Shown: positions 34,397 through 43,881, counted from the stretch's first letter. The stretch is 64,000 nucleotides of DNA from an uncultured Flavobacterium sp. (GCF_946478785.1 NZ_CAMLDD010000002.1:293536-357535), one strand, 5' to 3'. Notes: generated from the letters alone by a model not told the origin. Numbers and translations: made by a program.

Positions 34397-35113
34397 TTAA
34401 TAGTTCATCGGAATATCCATCAATAAAAACTCAGCATCTGTATTTGCTTTTATATTTAAAATATCAGTTCCTGAAATTCCAACAGCATCACGAGTGTTTA
34501 ATTCCTGACCGTTAATCGTTACATTTCCTTTTAAAACAAAAGCGTAAACTCCGTTTCCTTCTTTTTTAATTTTATATTCTGTTGCAATTCCGGCATCAAA
34601 ATTCCCCATGTTAAACCAGGCATCCTGATGAATCCAAACTCCTTCATCATCTGCATTTGGAGATAAAATCTGAGACAGTTTATTATGTCTGTCGGCAACA
34701 TCCAAAGTAATTTGCTGGTAACGAGGCTCTACATTTCTTTTGTTTGGAAACAACCAGATTTGCAATAATTTAGTCTGCTGATCTGCATTTGGGTTAAACT
34801 CACTATGCTGAATTCCGGTTCCGGCACTCATGACCTGAACATCGCCATTTTTGATGATTTCAGTATTCCCCATGCTGTCTTTGTGAGCCAAATCGCCTTC
34901 TAGCGGAATGGTAATTATTTCCATATTATCGTGAGGATGCGTTCCAAAACCCATTCCGCCTGCAACTGTGTCATCGTTCAAAACGCGAAGTGCCCCAAAC
35001 TGAATTCTTTCCGGATTGTACCAGCTTGCAAAACTAAAACTATGATAAGCGTTAAGCCATCCGTGATTTGCATTCCCCCTTGTTTCTGCTTTGTGCAATA
35101 CTATATTTTCCAT
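34397..35113 (-). CDS. Pirin family protein
   Basis: A 238-residue bicupin. The N-terminal cupin carries the metal ligands in GTHPHDNMEIITIPLEG and the downstream GTGIQHSEFN; the C-terminal cupin is degenerate. Pirins include quercetin dioxygenases and redox-linked regulators. The frame extends to a TTG at 35164, but that extension runs through the -7 box, so ATG 35113 (MENIVLHKAETRG) is used. It shares a promoter element with the YceI gene. Confidence 0.9.
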   Translation of the reverse strand: MENIVLHKAETRGNANHGWLNAYHSFSFASWYNPERIQFGALRVLNDDTVAGGMGFGTHPHDNMEIITIPLEGDLAHKDSMGNTEIIKNGDVQVMSAGTGIQHSEFNPNADQQTKLLQIWLFPNKRNVEPRYQQITLDVADRHNKLSQILSPNADDEGVWIHQDAWFNMGNFDAGIATEYKIKKEGNGVYAFVLKGNVTINGQELNTRDAVGISGTDILNIKANTDAEFLLMDIPMNY

Positions 35114-35143
35114 GATGATAAATGTTTTGTTATTTTTATAGTA

Positions 35144-35192
35144 CAAATTTACCACCAACATCAACGAAAAGCACTTAATGTAGATTAAGAAA
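35144..35192 (-). promoter_or_regulatory. Pirin promoter: -7 box plus shared upstream element
   Basis: The -7 box is TAAATTTG (minus strand, 35144-35151); 16 nt upstream is the 25-bp element at 35168-35192, with only two or three bases in its middle differing from the YceI copy. Confidence 0.7.
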
Positions 35193-35325
35193 GATTTTTA
35201 CGATATTGTTTACCTTTCAAATAGGGTGAAAATAAAAAATAGTATTTTTGGCATATAATGAAACTTATCCAGCATATCTAAAAGGATATAAATTAAGACA
35301 TAACATTTTTTGAATAATTTTTCCT

Positions 35326-35877
35326 ATGAAAAATATAGATAAAATCAGCATCGAAAAGGCATACCGTTTGTTTGAATCGAACGATATTGATTCAATCGAA
35401 ATAGGAACATTTAAAAGTCTTCAGCAAATACATCTTTACCTGTTTGGAGGATTGTACGATTTCGCCGGACAAATTAGAACCAAAAATATATCAAAAGGAG
35501 GATTTCGTTTTGCAACTGCATTGTACCTGACAGAAATTTTAGGTAAAATTGAGCAAATGCCCGAAAGTACTTTTGATGAAATCATTGCCAAATATGTCGA
35601 AATGAATATTGCACATCCATTTATGGAGGGCAACGGAAGAACTATGAGAATATGGCTTGACATGATGATGAAGAGCAGATTAAAAAAACTTGTCAACTGG
35701 CAATTTGTAGACAAGACACTTTATTTGCAGGCTATGGAAAGAAGCCCTATTAACGATCTTGAAATAAGAACACTTCTTTCTCACAATCTAACCGATGAAA
35801 TAAACAACAGAGAAATTATTTTCAAAGGGATTGAGCAATCTTATTATTATGAAGGATATGAGAAAAGTGATGATTAA
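35326..35877 (+). CDS. Fic-family AMP-transferase, class III (C-terminal self-inhibition)
   Basis: A 183-residue Fic protein. The active-site loop HPFMEGNGR spans residues 97-105, with catalytic His97. The C-terminal helix has the inhibitory motif S-x3-E-G (Ser172 to Gly177 in SYYYEGYE), which marks class III Fic proteins such as that of Neisseria meningitidis, where the glutamate blocks ATP until released. So no separate antitoxin gene is required, and none is seen. It transfers AMP to a protein target, often a gyrase-type enzyme in such small forms. A -7 match lies at 35243-35250. Confidence 0.88.
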   Translation: MKNIDKISIEKAYRLFESNDIDSIEIGTFKSLQQIHLYLFGGLYDFAGQIRTKNISKGGFRFATALYLTEILGKIEQMPESTFDEIIAKYVEMNIAHPFMEGNGRTMRIWLDMMMKSRLKKLVNWQFVDKTLYLQAMERSPINDLEIRTLLSHNLTDEINNREIIFKGIEQSYYYEGYEKSDD

Positions 35878-35907
35878 TTCCTAATACCTGCTTTCTAAAT
35901 TGTAAAT

Positions 35908-36483
35908 TTATTTCCTTAGCATTTTACTCTTCATTTTACTAAAAAACTCAGGTGTAACACCAATAAACGAAGCAATTTGCTTTTGAGGCACTTTATGAAC
36001 CAATGTACCATATTTTTCACAAAATTTCTCAAACCGCTCTTCAGCTGTCAAACTCAAATTATCCAATAACCTTTCCTGATTAGCTACTAATGAATTTTCA
36101 ATTAAAATTCTAAAGAAACGTTCCAGTTTTGGAATTTCAAGATACAATTGTTCCTGATTTTCTTTGGACAACGAAACAACTTCGGCATCTTCTAAAACTT
36201 CAATAAAAAGCTGCCCGGGTTTTTGAGAAAAATAACTGTACATATCGCTCATCCACCAGCCTTGACAAGCAAAGGCTAAAACGTGCTCGACAATATTATC
36301 GTTGATATTAAAACTTCTTAAAATCCCGGAATTTACAAAATAAGAGTGCTTGCAAACTTCACCGGCATTTAATAAAATGGTTTTGGCTTTGTAAGTATGC
36401 ATATCTAATTTGGATAAAAAAAGTGCCTGCTCATCCGGAGTCAATGAAACGTGTTTGGCAATGTTTTCAAGAATCAATGCCAT
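35908..36483 (-). CDS. Crp/Fnr-family transcriptional regulator (short Bacteroidota type)
   Basis: A 191-residue protein with a cyclic-nucleotide-binding fold (residues 15-130) and a C-terminal helix-turn-helix ending in IASFIGVTPEFFSKMKSKMLRK. No N-terminal cysteine cluster. It overlaps the upstream DUF6370 gene by one base (TAATG), so it is translated from the purT-DUF6370-crp operon. Such short forms are numerous in Bacteroidota; ligands are unknown. Confidence 0.85.
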   Translation of the reverse strand: MALILENIAKHVSLTPDEQALFLSKLDMHTYKAKTILLNAGEVCKHSYFVNSGILRSFNINDNIVEHVLAFACQGWWMSDMYSYFSQKPGQLFIEVLEDAEVVSLSKENQEQLYLEIPKLERFFRILIENSLVANQERLLDNLSLTAEERFEKFCEKYGTLVHKVPQKQIASFIGVTPEFFSKMKSKMLRK

Positions 36484-36803
36484 TATTTTTTATCTTCTAT
36501 TAGTTTAAAAAAAGTTGCTTTAAATCTGTTACCGACTATTTCTCCAGTAACAGAAGCTTTACTGATCGCATTGCAAAAACCTTTTTCTGAATGTGCATCT
36601 CCGTGATCGTGAATCGTTGTTCCGTCGACAAAATAGCTTTTTCCGTCAATTCGAATGGCTAAATCACAGCTTTCACCTTTCATTCCGAATTGACATTCTC
36701 CACAGGAAGCCTCCACGATTGTCGGTTTATCATATTTCTTTTTACTTTGAGCCTGAACTGCGATTCCAATAAATAGGAATGTCGCCAATAATATGTTTTT
36801 CAT
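36483..36803 (-). CDS. Secreted DUF6370-like protein
   Basis: A 106-residue protein with a signal peptide (MKNILLATFLFIGIAVQAQ). The mature part has CGECQFGMKGESCDLAIRIDGKSYFVDG and GFCNAI, four cysteines and several histidines in HDHGDAHSEKGFC that could bind metal. This matches DUF6370, a family without known function. It starts 3 nt after the purT stop. Confidence 0.75.
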   Translation of the reverse strand: MKNILLATFLFIGIAVQAQSKKKYDKPTIVEASCGECQFGMKGESCDLAIRIDGKSYFVDGTTIHDHGDAHSEKGFCNAISKASVTGEIVGNRFKATFFKLIEDKK

Positions 36804-36806
36804 AGT

Positions 36807-37967
36807 TTAAGAATTTACAGTTATTAATTTTGCCGTTTCTTTGGCGCGTTCTGTGACTTCGTTTACTGGAGTCGAAAGTGTGTCATAAGACAGGACAACT
36901 CCCATTCTTCTATAAGGTCTTGAAGAGGGCTTGCCGAAGATTCTAAAATCGGTTTTCGGTAAAGCAGCTACTTTTTCAATTCCGGTAAACGTTGGATTAG
37001 TTGAATCTTCTGAGGCTAAAATTACAGCACTCGCTCCGGATTTTTCTAAAGTAATTTCAAAAATTGGAAGACTTAAAATCGCACGTAAATGCAATTCGAA
37101 TTCGTTGAAATTTTGCGTTCCGGCCAAAGTTACCATTCCGGTATCATGCGGGCGAGGAGAAAGCTCAGAGAAATAAACACCTTCGTTTGTTAAGAAAAAT
37201 TCCACACCAAAAAGCCCTGCTCCGCCAAGAGCTTCGGTAATTTTTTCGGCCATATCCTGAGCTTCATACAAATCTTTTTCTGAAACTAAAGCAGGCTGCC
37301 AGCTTTCCTGATAATCACCACGTTCTTGCCTGTGACCGATTGGCGCACAAAATAAAGTTGGATTGTTATTTTGCGTAATCGTTAAAAGTGTAATCTCCGA
37401 ATGAAAATCGACAAAAGCTTCTACAATCACTTCAATAACATCACCTCGCGAACCCGCAACAGCATATTGCCATGCTTTTTCAATATCACTTTCACTTTTA
37501 ATAGTCGATTGTCCTTTTCCTGAAGAAGACATTAAAGGTTTTACCACACAAGGAATTCCAACTTCCTGAACCGCTTTTTGCAATTCTTCGGAAGAAGTTG
37601 CGTACTGATATTTGGCGGTTTTTAATCCTAATTCTTTTGATGCCAAATCACGAATAGCTTTACGATTCATGGTAAAGTTAGCTGCTTTCGCAGAAGGAAC
37701 AACGGTGATTCCCTGCTTTTCGTAATCATAAAAACGTTCTGTACGAATGGCTTCTATTTCCGGAACTATAAAGTCGGGGTTATGTTTGGCTACTATTCGG
37801 TCTAAAGCTTCGCCATCCAGCATGTTGATGACTTCAAAATTGTGGGCAACCTGCATGGCCGGGGCGTTTTCGTAACTGTCAACTGCAATTATGGTTTGTC
37901 CGATTCGTTGTGCAGCTATGACAAATTCTTTGCCTAATTCACCTGAACCAAGGAGTAGTATTTTCAT
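36807..37967 (-). CDS. purT: Formate-dependent phosphoribosylglycinamide formyltransferase
   Basis: A 386-residue ATP-grasp enzyme making formyl-GAR from GAR, formate and ATP in purine synthesis. [15 protein letters not shown] is the typical start; [15 protein letters not shown] is the ATP-grasp loop and [31 protein letters not shown] the metal/substrate region. The frame can be extended 42 residues upstream to 38093, but that part is translated intergenic repeat, so ATG 37967 is used. First gene of the operon with DUF6370 and the Crp-like regulator. Confidence 0.93.
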   Translation of the reverse strand: MKILLLGSGELGKEFVIAAQRIGQTIIAVDSYENAPAMQVAHNFEVINMLDGEALDRIVAKHNPDFIVPEIEAIRTERFYDYEKQGITVVPSAKAANFTMNRKAIRDLASKELGLKTAKYQYATSSEELQKAVQEVGIPCVVKPLMSSSGKGQSTIKSESDIEKAWQYAVAGSRGDVIEVIVEAFVDFHSEITLLTITQNNNPTLFCAPIGHRQERGDYQESWQPALVSEKDLYEAQDMAEKITEALGGAGLFGVEFFLTNEGVYFSELSPRPHDTGMVTLAGTQNFNEFELHLRAILSLPIFEITLEKSGASAVILASEDSTNPTFTGIEKVAALPKTDFRIFGKPSSRPYRRMGVVLSYDTLSTPVNEVTERAKETAKLITVNS

Positions 37968-38252
37968 TTTGGAATATTGTAATGTTGGAGAAGTAAAAGT
38001 AGGGAAAAATGTTTTTAACCGCAAAGTTCTATCCCCATGTCTTAGTGTAGAGGCGCACTGCAGTGCGTCTACACAATTTATATTTAACCGCAAAGAATTC
38101 GCAAAGGACGCGAAGTTTTATTTCAATTAAACCGAAAAAAATAAAAGTTTTTCAAGCAGATTTTACAGATTCAGCAGATTTTTTTTTGGAATGCCTCAAT
38201 TTATATATTGATCCAATGGACAAATTATCTCATTTGCACATTTCCAGATTAT
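37968..38252. repeat. Repeat-rich space between purT and the sensor kinase gene
   Basis: Holds the palindrome GTGTAGAggCGCACTG/CAGTGCGTCTACAC (38045-38074), two copies of TTTAACCGCAAAG, GCGAAAGGACGCGAAG-like sequence (38106-38116) and two CAGATT strings (38157-38180). No gene; also contains the purT promoter region. Confidence 0.65.
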
Positions 38253-40073
38253 CTAATTTTCAATTTTCGAAATCGGAATATTAAAAGTAATTCTGGTTCC
38301 TTCTCCCACAATGGAATTTATAAAGACACGTCCGTTGATGTATTGAATTCTTTCATTCATAAACAACAATCCCATTCCGGACTCACTATTTCGTTTTTTA
38401 TCAACACTTGTCTTATCAAAACCTTTTCCGTTGTCGTCAACAATAATACTTAATAAGGTTTCACTGTGAGACATCTGCACAATTATATGCGTTGATTCTG
38501 CATACTTTATCGCATTATTAATTGCTTCCTGGGTTAGACGGTAAATATTAATTTCAATCAAAGAATCTAAACGCTGGTCAAAATCGGTTTTGTTATAAAA
38601 CAGAATTTCTTTTCCTGTAAGCTTAGAAAGTTCCTGTGTTAATTTTGCAATTGAAGAAACGATTCCGTGATCACTTAATTCTGGCGGCATCAGGTTAAAA
38701 GTCGCGGTTCTTACTCCTTTAATAATATCAAGTGATAATTTTTTCAGGTATTCTATTTTCTGTGCCGATTTTTCTTTGTCGTCCAGATTAATACTTTCCA
38801 GGCTAAATTTCAATCCGGTTAGCATCTGCCCTATTCCGTCGTGAATTTCTTTGGCAATTCTGTTTTGTTCGTTTTCCTGATTTTCAACAATTTTACTGGA
38901 AATGATCTTTTGCTGATTGATTTTTTCGGTACTGTTTTCAATATTCAGGCGTTCTACTTCTCGCTGTGCTTTTTTACGTTCGGTGATATTAAAACAAACA
39001 ATTAAAAGTTCTAATTCGTCCTTTTTAATCATTACCGGCACCATTGATAAATCCAGCCATATAGTTTGGCCTTCCTTATTGTGAATTTTAACTTCGCCCT
39101 GCCAGCCACTTCTTTGCTTCTCAAAAATGATACGATCTATGTTAAGCTGTTCTTTTTCATCGATCGTTAAAATCTGCGAAAAAGTTTTATTCGAAGAAAA
39201 TTTGGTATAATTTAAAAGCTTTGCAAATTTTTCACCTACGTGAATAATAGAGCCGTCGGGTGCAATACGGCAATAGAGCAAGGTATTTTCCATCGCATAA
39301 TTAAGCGATTTTAACTCTTTTACAGAATTCTCCTTAATTTCACTGATGATTTCAGTGTCATACGCCAATTTTAAAGCTTTCTTTTCAGAAGCTAAAAGCT
39401 TGGCTATAAGTCTTTCAACTTTTTTGTTGGTGGGTTTAAAGATGAACAAAAATTCTAAAAGCAAAACAAGCAACGTAAATCCGAAAATCCAATATTCGGT
39501 TGTACGCTGTTCCGTTACCTTTTCATGTGCTTCTTTATCATATTGGCTTACAATTTCATTCATTTTCGAAAGAAATATTCCTTCGTTTTTTAGAATTTTC
39601 TGTACCAGTTTTTGATTGTCTACAGCGTTGTTTTTTTGTTCTAAATTTAAAAGGAACAAATTCACCGACTCCACTACGTTATTGAAACTCGGCTTTATTT
39701 CTGCATATAATTTAGAAAGTGCTTCACTTTTTTCTTTAGGAAAAGCAAGACTGTCGCTGCCATTTTCTAATGCATCCTGGTTGATTTGCCAAAGTGATAA
39801 AACATTTCGAACATGTGCGATCTCCTTTTTGGGAGAAGCATCAGAAACAAAATTTAAAATCAAAACTTCTTTGGTAATCCTTTGGCTTAACATCCTTTGT
39901 TTCCCGGAAATGTTGATGATTTTAGAATCGCTGAGCTGTTGTTTTAAATTGTACTGAATTAAAAGCTGACTTAAAATAATGGTTATAGCAATAGTCCAGA
40001 GTGCAAAAAAATACAAACGCCGTAAATTTTTGAATGTAATTTTGTCTGCAACTTCCTGATTGCCTTTCTTCAT
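38253..40073 (-). CDS. NarX-like sensor histidine kinase (PilJ-type nitrate sensor, PAS, HisKA_3)
   Basis: A 606-residue membrane kinase. TM1 (about 18-40), a periplasmic four-helix sensor beginning with DSKIINISGKQRMLSQR, similar to the P-box of NarX, TM2 near 192-212, a PAS domain (about 270-370), a HisKA_3 dimerisation domain with His411 in AKEIHDGIGQM, and a GHKL ATPase (DDNGKGFD, GMGLLFMNER). It starts 10 nt after the DUF4202 gene in the nirB operon. The HisKA_3 type pairs with NarL-family regulators; the only one in the window is at 13779. Confidence 0.87.
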   Translation of the reverse strand: MKKGNQEVADKITFKNLRRLYFFALWTIAITIILSQLLIQYNLKQQLSDSKIINISGKQRMLSQRITKEVLILNFVSDASPKKEIAHVRNVLSLWQINQDALENGSDSLAFPKEKSEALSKLYAEIKPSFNNVVESVNLFLLNLEQKNNAVDNQKLVQKILKNEGIFLSKMNEIVSQYDKEAHEKVTEQRTTEYWIFGFTLLVLLLEFLFIFKPTNKKVERLIAKLLASEKKALKLAYDTEIISEIKENSVKELKSLNYAMENTLLYCRIAPDGSIIHVGEKFAKLLNYTKFSSNKTFSQILTIDEKEQLNIDRIIFEKQRSGWQGEVKIHNKEGQTIWLDLSMVPVMIKKDELELLIVCFNITERKKAQREVERLNIENSTEKINQQKIISSKIVENQENEQNRIAKEIHDGIGQMLTGLKFSLESINLDDKEKSAQKIEYLKKLSLDIIKGVRTATFNLMPPELSDHGIVSSIAKLTQELSKLTGKEILFYNKTDFDQRLDSLIEINIYRLTQEAINNAIKYAESTHIIVQMSHSETLLSIIVDDNGKGFDKTSVDKKRNSESGMGLLFMNERIQYINGRVFINSIVGEGTRITFNIPISKIEN

Positions 40074-40083
40074 ATAAATCAGA

Positions 40084-40668
40084 TTATAATCCTAAAGATG
40101 CTTTTATCAAATTTAAATTTTCTTCGGAATAATTGATTTTCAAGGCTTCCTGATGTCCTTTCTCAGACATTTTATCCCAGGTTTTTTTGATGATATTTTT
40201 GAGTTTTTCCTCATCATGCTTTTCAACAAAAGGCTCCAGATAATAATCCAGAAATACTAAACAAATGACGTCTTCAAGCAATTGGGTTTCGGTATCTTTT
40301 TTAAGTAATTTTTTTTCGATCAAAAAAGAAACACGATCAATAAAAGCCTGATCATACCCTGCCTTTTCTGAAATTTCGGCTGTAGTTTTAGCATGAAACT
40401 TTTTTAAATCTTCTCTCCATCTTAAGTATCCTACGCGATCCATTGGGTAGGATTCGCGAGCTACCTTCCATCGGCAGATATGCTGTGCTTTTGAAGCAAT
40501 CTGAACCTCTTCCGAAGCTTCAGGGCAAAATTGCATCAGTTTTTCATACATCCTGTTTGAGTATAAAAGCTCTTTTGGATATTCGATATTCTGATCTGTT
40601 TCAATGTTTGGATCCTGAGCGTTTTCGGCATCAATCCACTCGCTTGCTTTCTGGAAAGGTGTATTCAT
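40084..40668 (-). CDS. DUF4202 family protein
   Basis: A 194-residue cytoplasmic protein with the DUF4202 pattern: SKAQHICRWKVARESYPMDRVGYLRWREDLKKFHA near residues 65-100 and LEDVICLVFLDYYLEPF. The histidine/aspartate-rich layout resembles HD-type phosphohydrolases. The family often lies next to nitrate or sulfate assimilation genes, as here between nirD and the kinase gene, but its reaction is not known. Confidence 0.82.
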   Translation of the reverse strand: MNTPFQKASEWIDAENAQDPNIETDQNIEYPKELLYSNRMYEKLMQFCPEASEEVQIASKAQHICRWKVARESYPMDRVGYLRWREDLKKFHAKTTAEISEKAGYDQAFIDRVSFLIEKKLLKKDTETQLLEDVICLVFLDYYLEPFVEKHDEEKLKNIIKKTWDKMSEKGHQEALKINYSEENLNLIKASLGL

Positions 40669-40702
40669 TTTTTACTGAAAATATATTTTCAAATATACAT
40701 AA

Positions 40703-41083
40703 TTAATCCAAAAAGCCAACGAATACTTCGTCTTCAACGATCTTAATTGGATATGTTGCAATTTTTAAATCATCGTCACCATTCAGGTTTGAACCATCCA
40801 CTAATGAAAATGTTTTTTTGTGCATTGGGCAGGCAATTTTAGGAATATCCTCGGTAGAACCTGTCATCCCTCTTGACAATACCATTTCCATTTTATGAGG
40901 ACAGGCGTTTTGGCAAGCATACCATTCGTTACGGCGTGCAAAATTAAAAATCGCAATTTGTTTGTTTTTGTATTTGATGCAACCCCCACGATTGGTTGGA
41001 AAATCACTCACATTGCCGGCTTTGAACCATATTTTGGCATCACTTGGATGAACTGTTTCGTATTGGCTTAAAATTTCTTCCAT
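40703..41083 (-). CDS. nirD: Nitrite reductase small subunit (Rieske-type)
   Basis: A 126-residue NirD with a complete Rieske site: Cys61-Pro-His63 and Cys85-x2-His88. In enterobacterial NirD these residues are missing, so this version may bind a [2Fe-2S] cluster. It is the small subunit of cytoplasmic NADH-nitrite reductase and follows nirB in the operon after a 255-nt gap that carries an inverted repeat. Confidence 0.9.
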   Translation of the reverse strand: MEEILSQYETVHPSDAKIWFKAGNVSDFPTNRGGCIKYKNKQIAIFNFARRNEWYACQNACPHKMEMVLSRGMTGSTEDIPKIACPMHKKTFSLVDGSNLNGDDDLKIATYPIKIVEDEVFVGFLD

Positions 41084-41205
41084 TTTTGGTTGTATTTTTA
41101 AATCTGTGTTCTTATCCCTCCCTTTACAATCAAGAGAGTTTGATGGCGCAGTAAAAAAGAGGGTAAGAGGACAGCAAACGTTAATATATTTTTTAAAACT
41201 TTTTT

Positions 41206-41328
41206 AAACACATAGCAACATAGATTTTAATTATTGGAAAAGGAACTCAAAAAGAAACTTGTTTCTCACCTATCGCTACATGATGTAAAGTCTTTTTAAG
41301 TTTATAAAATCTATGTTGCTACGTGTTA
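41206..41328. repeat. Inverted-repeat element in the nirB-nirD gap
   Basis: AAACACATAGCAACATAGAT and following bases (41206-41229) match the reverse complement of 41305-41328 with one internal mismatch. About 75 nt lie between. It would form a long stem in the nirBD transcript. Confidence 0.72.
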
Positions 41329-41338
41329 AATATTAAAT

Positions 41339-43849
41339 TTATGACCATGCTTTTGGCATTTTTTGATCTCTCAACGGAACAAAAGCGATATTATCATCTT
41401 TCTCATCCGAGTTCACAAAATGGCTGAAACGTTTCAATAATCTTGGTTTTTCAAGAACTTGTTTCCATTCACACTCAAAAGTATTTACCAAAGTCTGCAT
41501 TTCAGCTTCTAATGTTTCACAAAGTCCTAAACTGTCTTCGATGATTACTTCTTTCAGATAATCTAAACCACCGTCCAGTTTTTCCAACCATGTTGATGTT
41601 CTGATTAGCGGACCAGCTGTTCTGATATAATACATTAAAAAGCGGTCCATGTATTTGATAACGGTTTCTTTATCAATTTGTTCAGCCAATAAAACAGCAT
41701 GTTTTGGATTAGCTCCTCCGTTTCCGGCTATGTATAAATTCCAACCACCTTCAACGGCAATCAAACCAAAATCTTTTCCTCTTGCTTCGGCACATTCACG
41801 AATACAAGCCGAAACTCCACCTTTTAGCTTGTGCGGAGAACGAATTCCTTTATATCTGTTTTCCAATTCGATAGCAAAACCGGCGCTGTCATCCATTCCG
41901 TAACGGCACCATGCATTTCCTACGCAGCTCTTTACCGCACGTAATGATTTTCCGTAAGCATGACCACTTTCAAAACCATTATCAATTAAAACCTTCCAGA
42001 TTTTAGGAAGATCATCTAAATGTGCTCCGAATAAGTCAACACGCTGAGCTCCTGTTATTTTGGTATATAAATCAAATTGTTTTGCAACTTGTCCAATTAC
42101 GATTAATTTCTCAGCAGTAATTTCGCCACCGGCAACTCTTGGTACAACAGAATAGGTTCCGTTTCTTTGAATATTTGCCAAAAATCTATCATTGGTATCC
42201 TGAGTTGTAACGTGTTTGTTAGCCGTATCGTTATAAATACTGGAGAAAATTGAAGCAACAACAGGTTTACAAACCTCACAGCCATCCCCTTTTCCGTGAT
42301 GATCCAGAACATCATAAAAATTTTCGTATTTATTAATTTTTACCAAATCAAATAATTCCTGACGTGTATAACTGAAGTGTTCGCAGATAACCTCTTTTAC
42401 CTCTTTACCCATTGATTTCTGAGCCGCCTTTACCAAGTCACAAACCATTGGCTTACAGCCTCCACATCCTGAAGTTGCTTTAGTAAGCTTCACAACATCT
42501 GAAAGAGTTGAACAGCTTTCATCTAAAATAGAACAGCAGATTGCTCCTTTTGTAACATTTTCGCAAGAACAAATTACGGCAGTATCAGGTAAATCCATTG
42601 CCCCCATACTTGAACCCTCAGAGCCGTCTCTTGATCCTAAAATCAAATCTTCAGGATTTTTAGGCAATGCCATTGCATTACTGTAAATTTGGAAAAGTGA
42701 ATTATAATCGCTTGAATCTCCCACTAAAATTCCACCTAATAAGGTTTTAGAATCTTTAGTAACATTGATTCTTTTATAAACTCCTGACAATTTATTTTCA
42801 TAAATAATAGCGGTTACGTCATCGTTTTCGATAAAAGGATCACCAAAACTAGCAACTTCAACACCAATTAACTTCAATTGTGTCGACATGTCAATGGTTT
42901 CTCTCATGGTTTTAGAGCCATTTAAGATTTGCTCTGCGGCAACATCGGCCATTTCGTAACCAGGAGCAACCAGTCCGTAAATCATTTGATTGTATAAAGC
43001 TACTTCACCGATCGCATAAATAGAAGGATCTGATGTTTGCATCTGATTGTTTACCACAACTCCACCACGCAAACCAACTTCAAGTCCCGAAACTCTAGCC
43101 AGTTCATCACGCGGTTTAATTCCGGCAGAAATAACCAACATGTCAACTTTTAACAACTCATCATCGGCAAACATCATTCCCGTTATACATTCTTTTCCGT
43201 CAATATATTGCGTTGCTTTATTAAGATGAATACCAATATTCAACTCCTCAATTTTAGACTGCAGCATATCACTCGCTCCTTTGTCAAGCTGTCTTGGCAT
43301 CAAACGCGGAGCAAATTCTACAACATGAGGATTCAATCCTAAATCACGAACTGCTTTTGCGGCTTCAAGACCTAATAGTCCTCCACCTAAAACAGCGGCT
43401 TCACTGCATCCTTTTTGTTTTATTTTTTTGGCATACGCCATAATTGCATCTAAATCTTCAATGGTACGGTATACAAAAACACCTTCTTTTTCCACCCCAT
43501 CAATTGGAGGAACAAAAGCTGAAGACCCCGTTGCAAGTACTAAGTAATCATACTTATGCGTTTTTTCTAAATGCGTATGAATCGTTTTTTCTCCTCTGTT
43601 AATATCAGTAATTAACTCAGAAGTATTTAAAGTAATATTATTTTCTGCGTACCAATCACTTGTTGATAATGACAAATCATCTGCCGTTTTCCCTCCAAAG
43701 TATTCACTTAAGTGAACACGATCATAAGCACGTCTTGGCTCTTCTCCAAACACGGTAATTTGATAATTTTCCTGTCCCGATTTCGCTATAAATTTTTCAC
43801 AGAATTTATAACCTACCATCCCGTTTCCAACTACTATTACTTTAATCAT
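41339..43849 (-). CDS. nirB: NADH-dependent nitrite reductase large subunit
   Basis: An 836-residue NirB: FAD/NAD domains (VGNGMVGYKF at the N-terminus, VLGGGLLGLEA near 145), a BFD-like [2Fe-2S] domain (CSCENVT ... CGGCKPMVC), a second partial one (CEVCKPVV), and the siroheme/[4Fe-4S] module with CVGNAWC and CIREC. It reduces nitrite to ammonium in six electrons in the cytoplasm. First gene of nirB-nirD-DUF4202-kinase. Its upstream space contains operator candidates and a -7 box (TATATTTG, minus strand, 43876-43883). Confidence 0.95.
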   Translation of the reverse strand: MIKVIVVGNGMVGYKFCEKFIAKSGQENYQITVFGEEPRRAYDRVHLSEYFGGKTADDLSLSTSDWYAENNITLNTSELITDINRGEKTIHTHLEKTHKYDYLVLATGSSAFVPPIDGVEKEGVFVYRTIEDLDAIMAYAKKIKQKGCSEAAVLGGGLLGLEAAKAVRDLGLNPHVVEFAPRLMPRQLDKGASDMLQSKIEELNIGIHLNKATQYIDGKECITGMMFADDELLKVDMLVISAGIKPRDELARVSGLEVGLRGGVVVNNQMQTSDPSIYAIGEVALYNQMIYGLVAPGYEMADVAAEQILNGSKTMRETIDMSTQLKLIGVEVASFGDPFIENDDVTAIIYENKLSGVYKRINVTKDSKTLLGGILVGDSSDYNSLFQIYSNAMALPKNPEDLILGSRDGSEGSSMGAMDLPDTAVICSCENVTKGAICCSILDESCSTLSDVVKLTKATSGCGGCKPMVCDLVKAAQKSMGKEVKEVICEHFSYTRQELFDLVKINKYENFYDVLDHHGKGDGCEVCKPVVASIFSSIYNDTANKHVTTQDTNDRFLANIQRNGTYSVVPRVAGGEITAEKLIVIGQVAKQFDLYTKITGAQRVDLFGAHLDDLPKIWKVLIDNGFESGHAYGKSLRAVKSCVGNAWCRYGMDDSAGFAIELENRYKGIRSPHKLKGGVSACIRECAEARGKDFGLIAVEGGWNLYIAGNGGANPKHAVLLAEQIDKETVIKYMDRFLMYYIRTAGPLIRTSTWLEKLDGGLDYLKEVIIEDSLGLCETLEAEMQTLVNTFECEWKQVLEKPRLLKRFSHFVNSDEKDDNIAFVPLRDQKMPKAWS

Positions 43850-43881
43850 GATTTCTTTAATTAAGTATTACTACGCAAATA

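Noticed and set aside
37968..38093. N-terminal extension of PurT by 42 residues
   Set aside because: It is translated from intergenic repeat and lacks similarity to PurT, which starts at [12 protein letters not shown].
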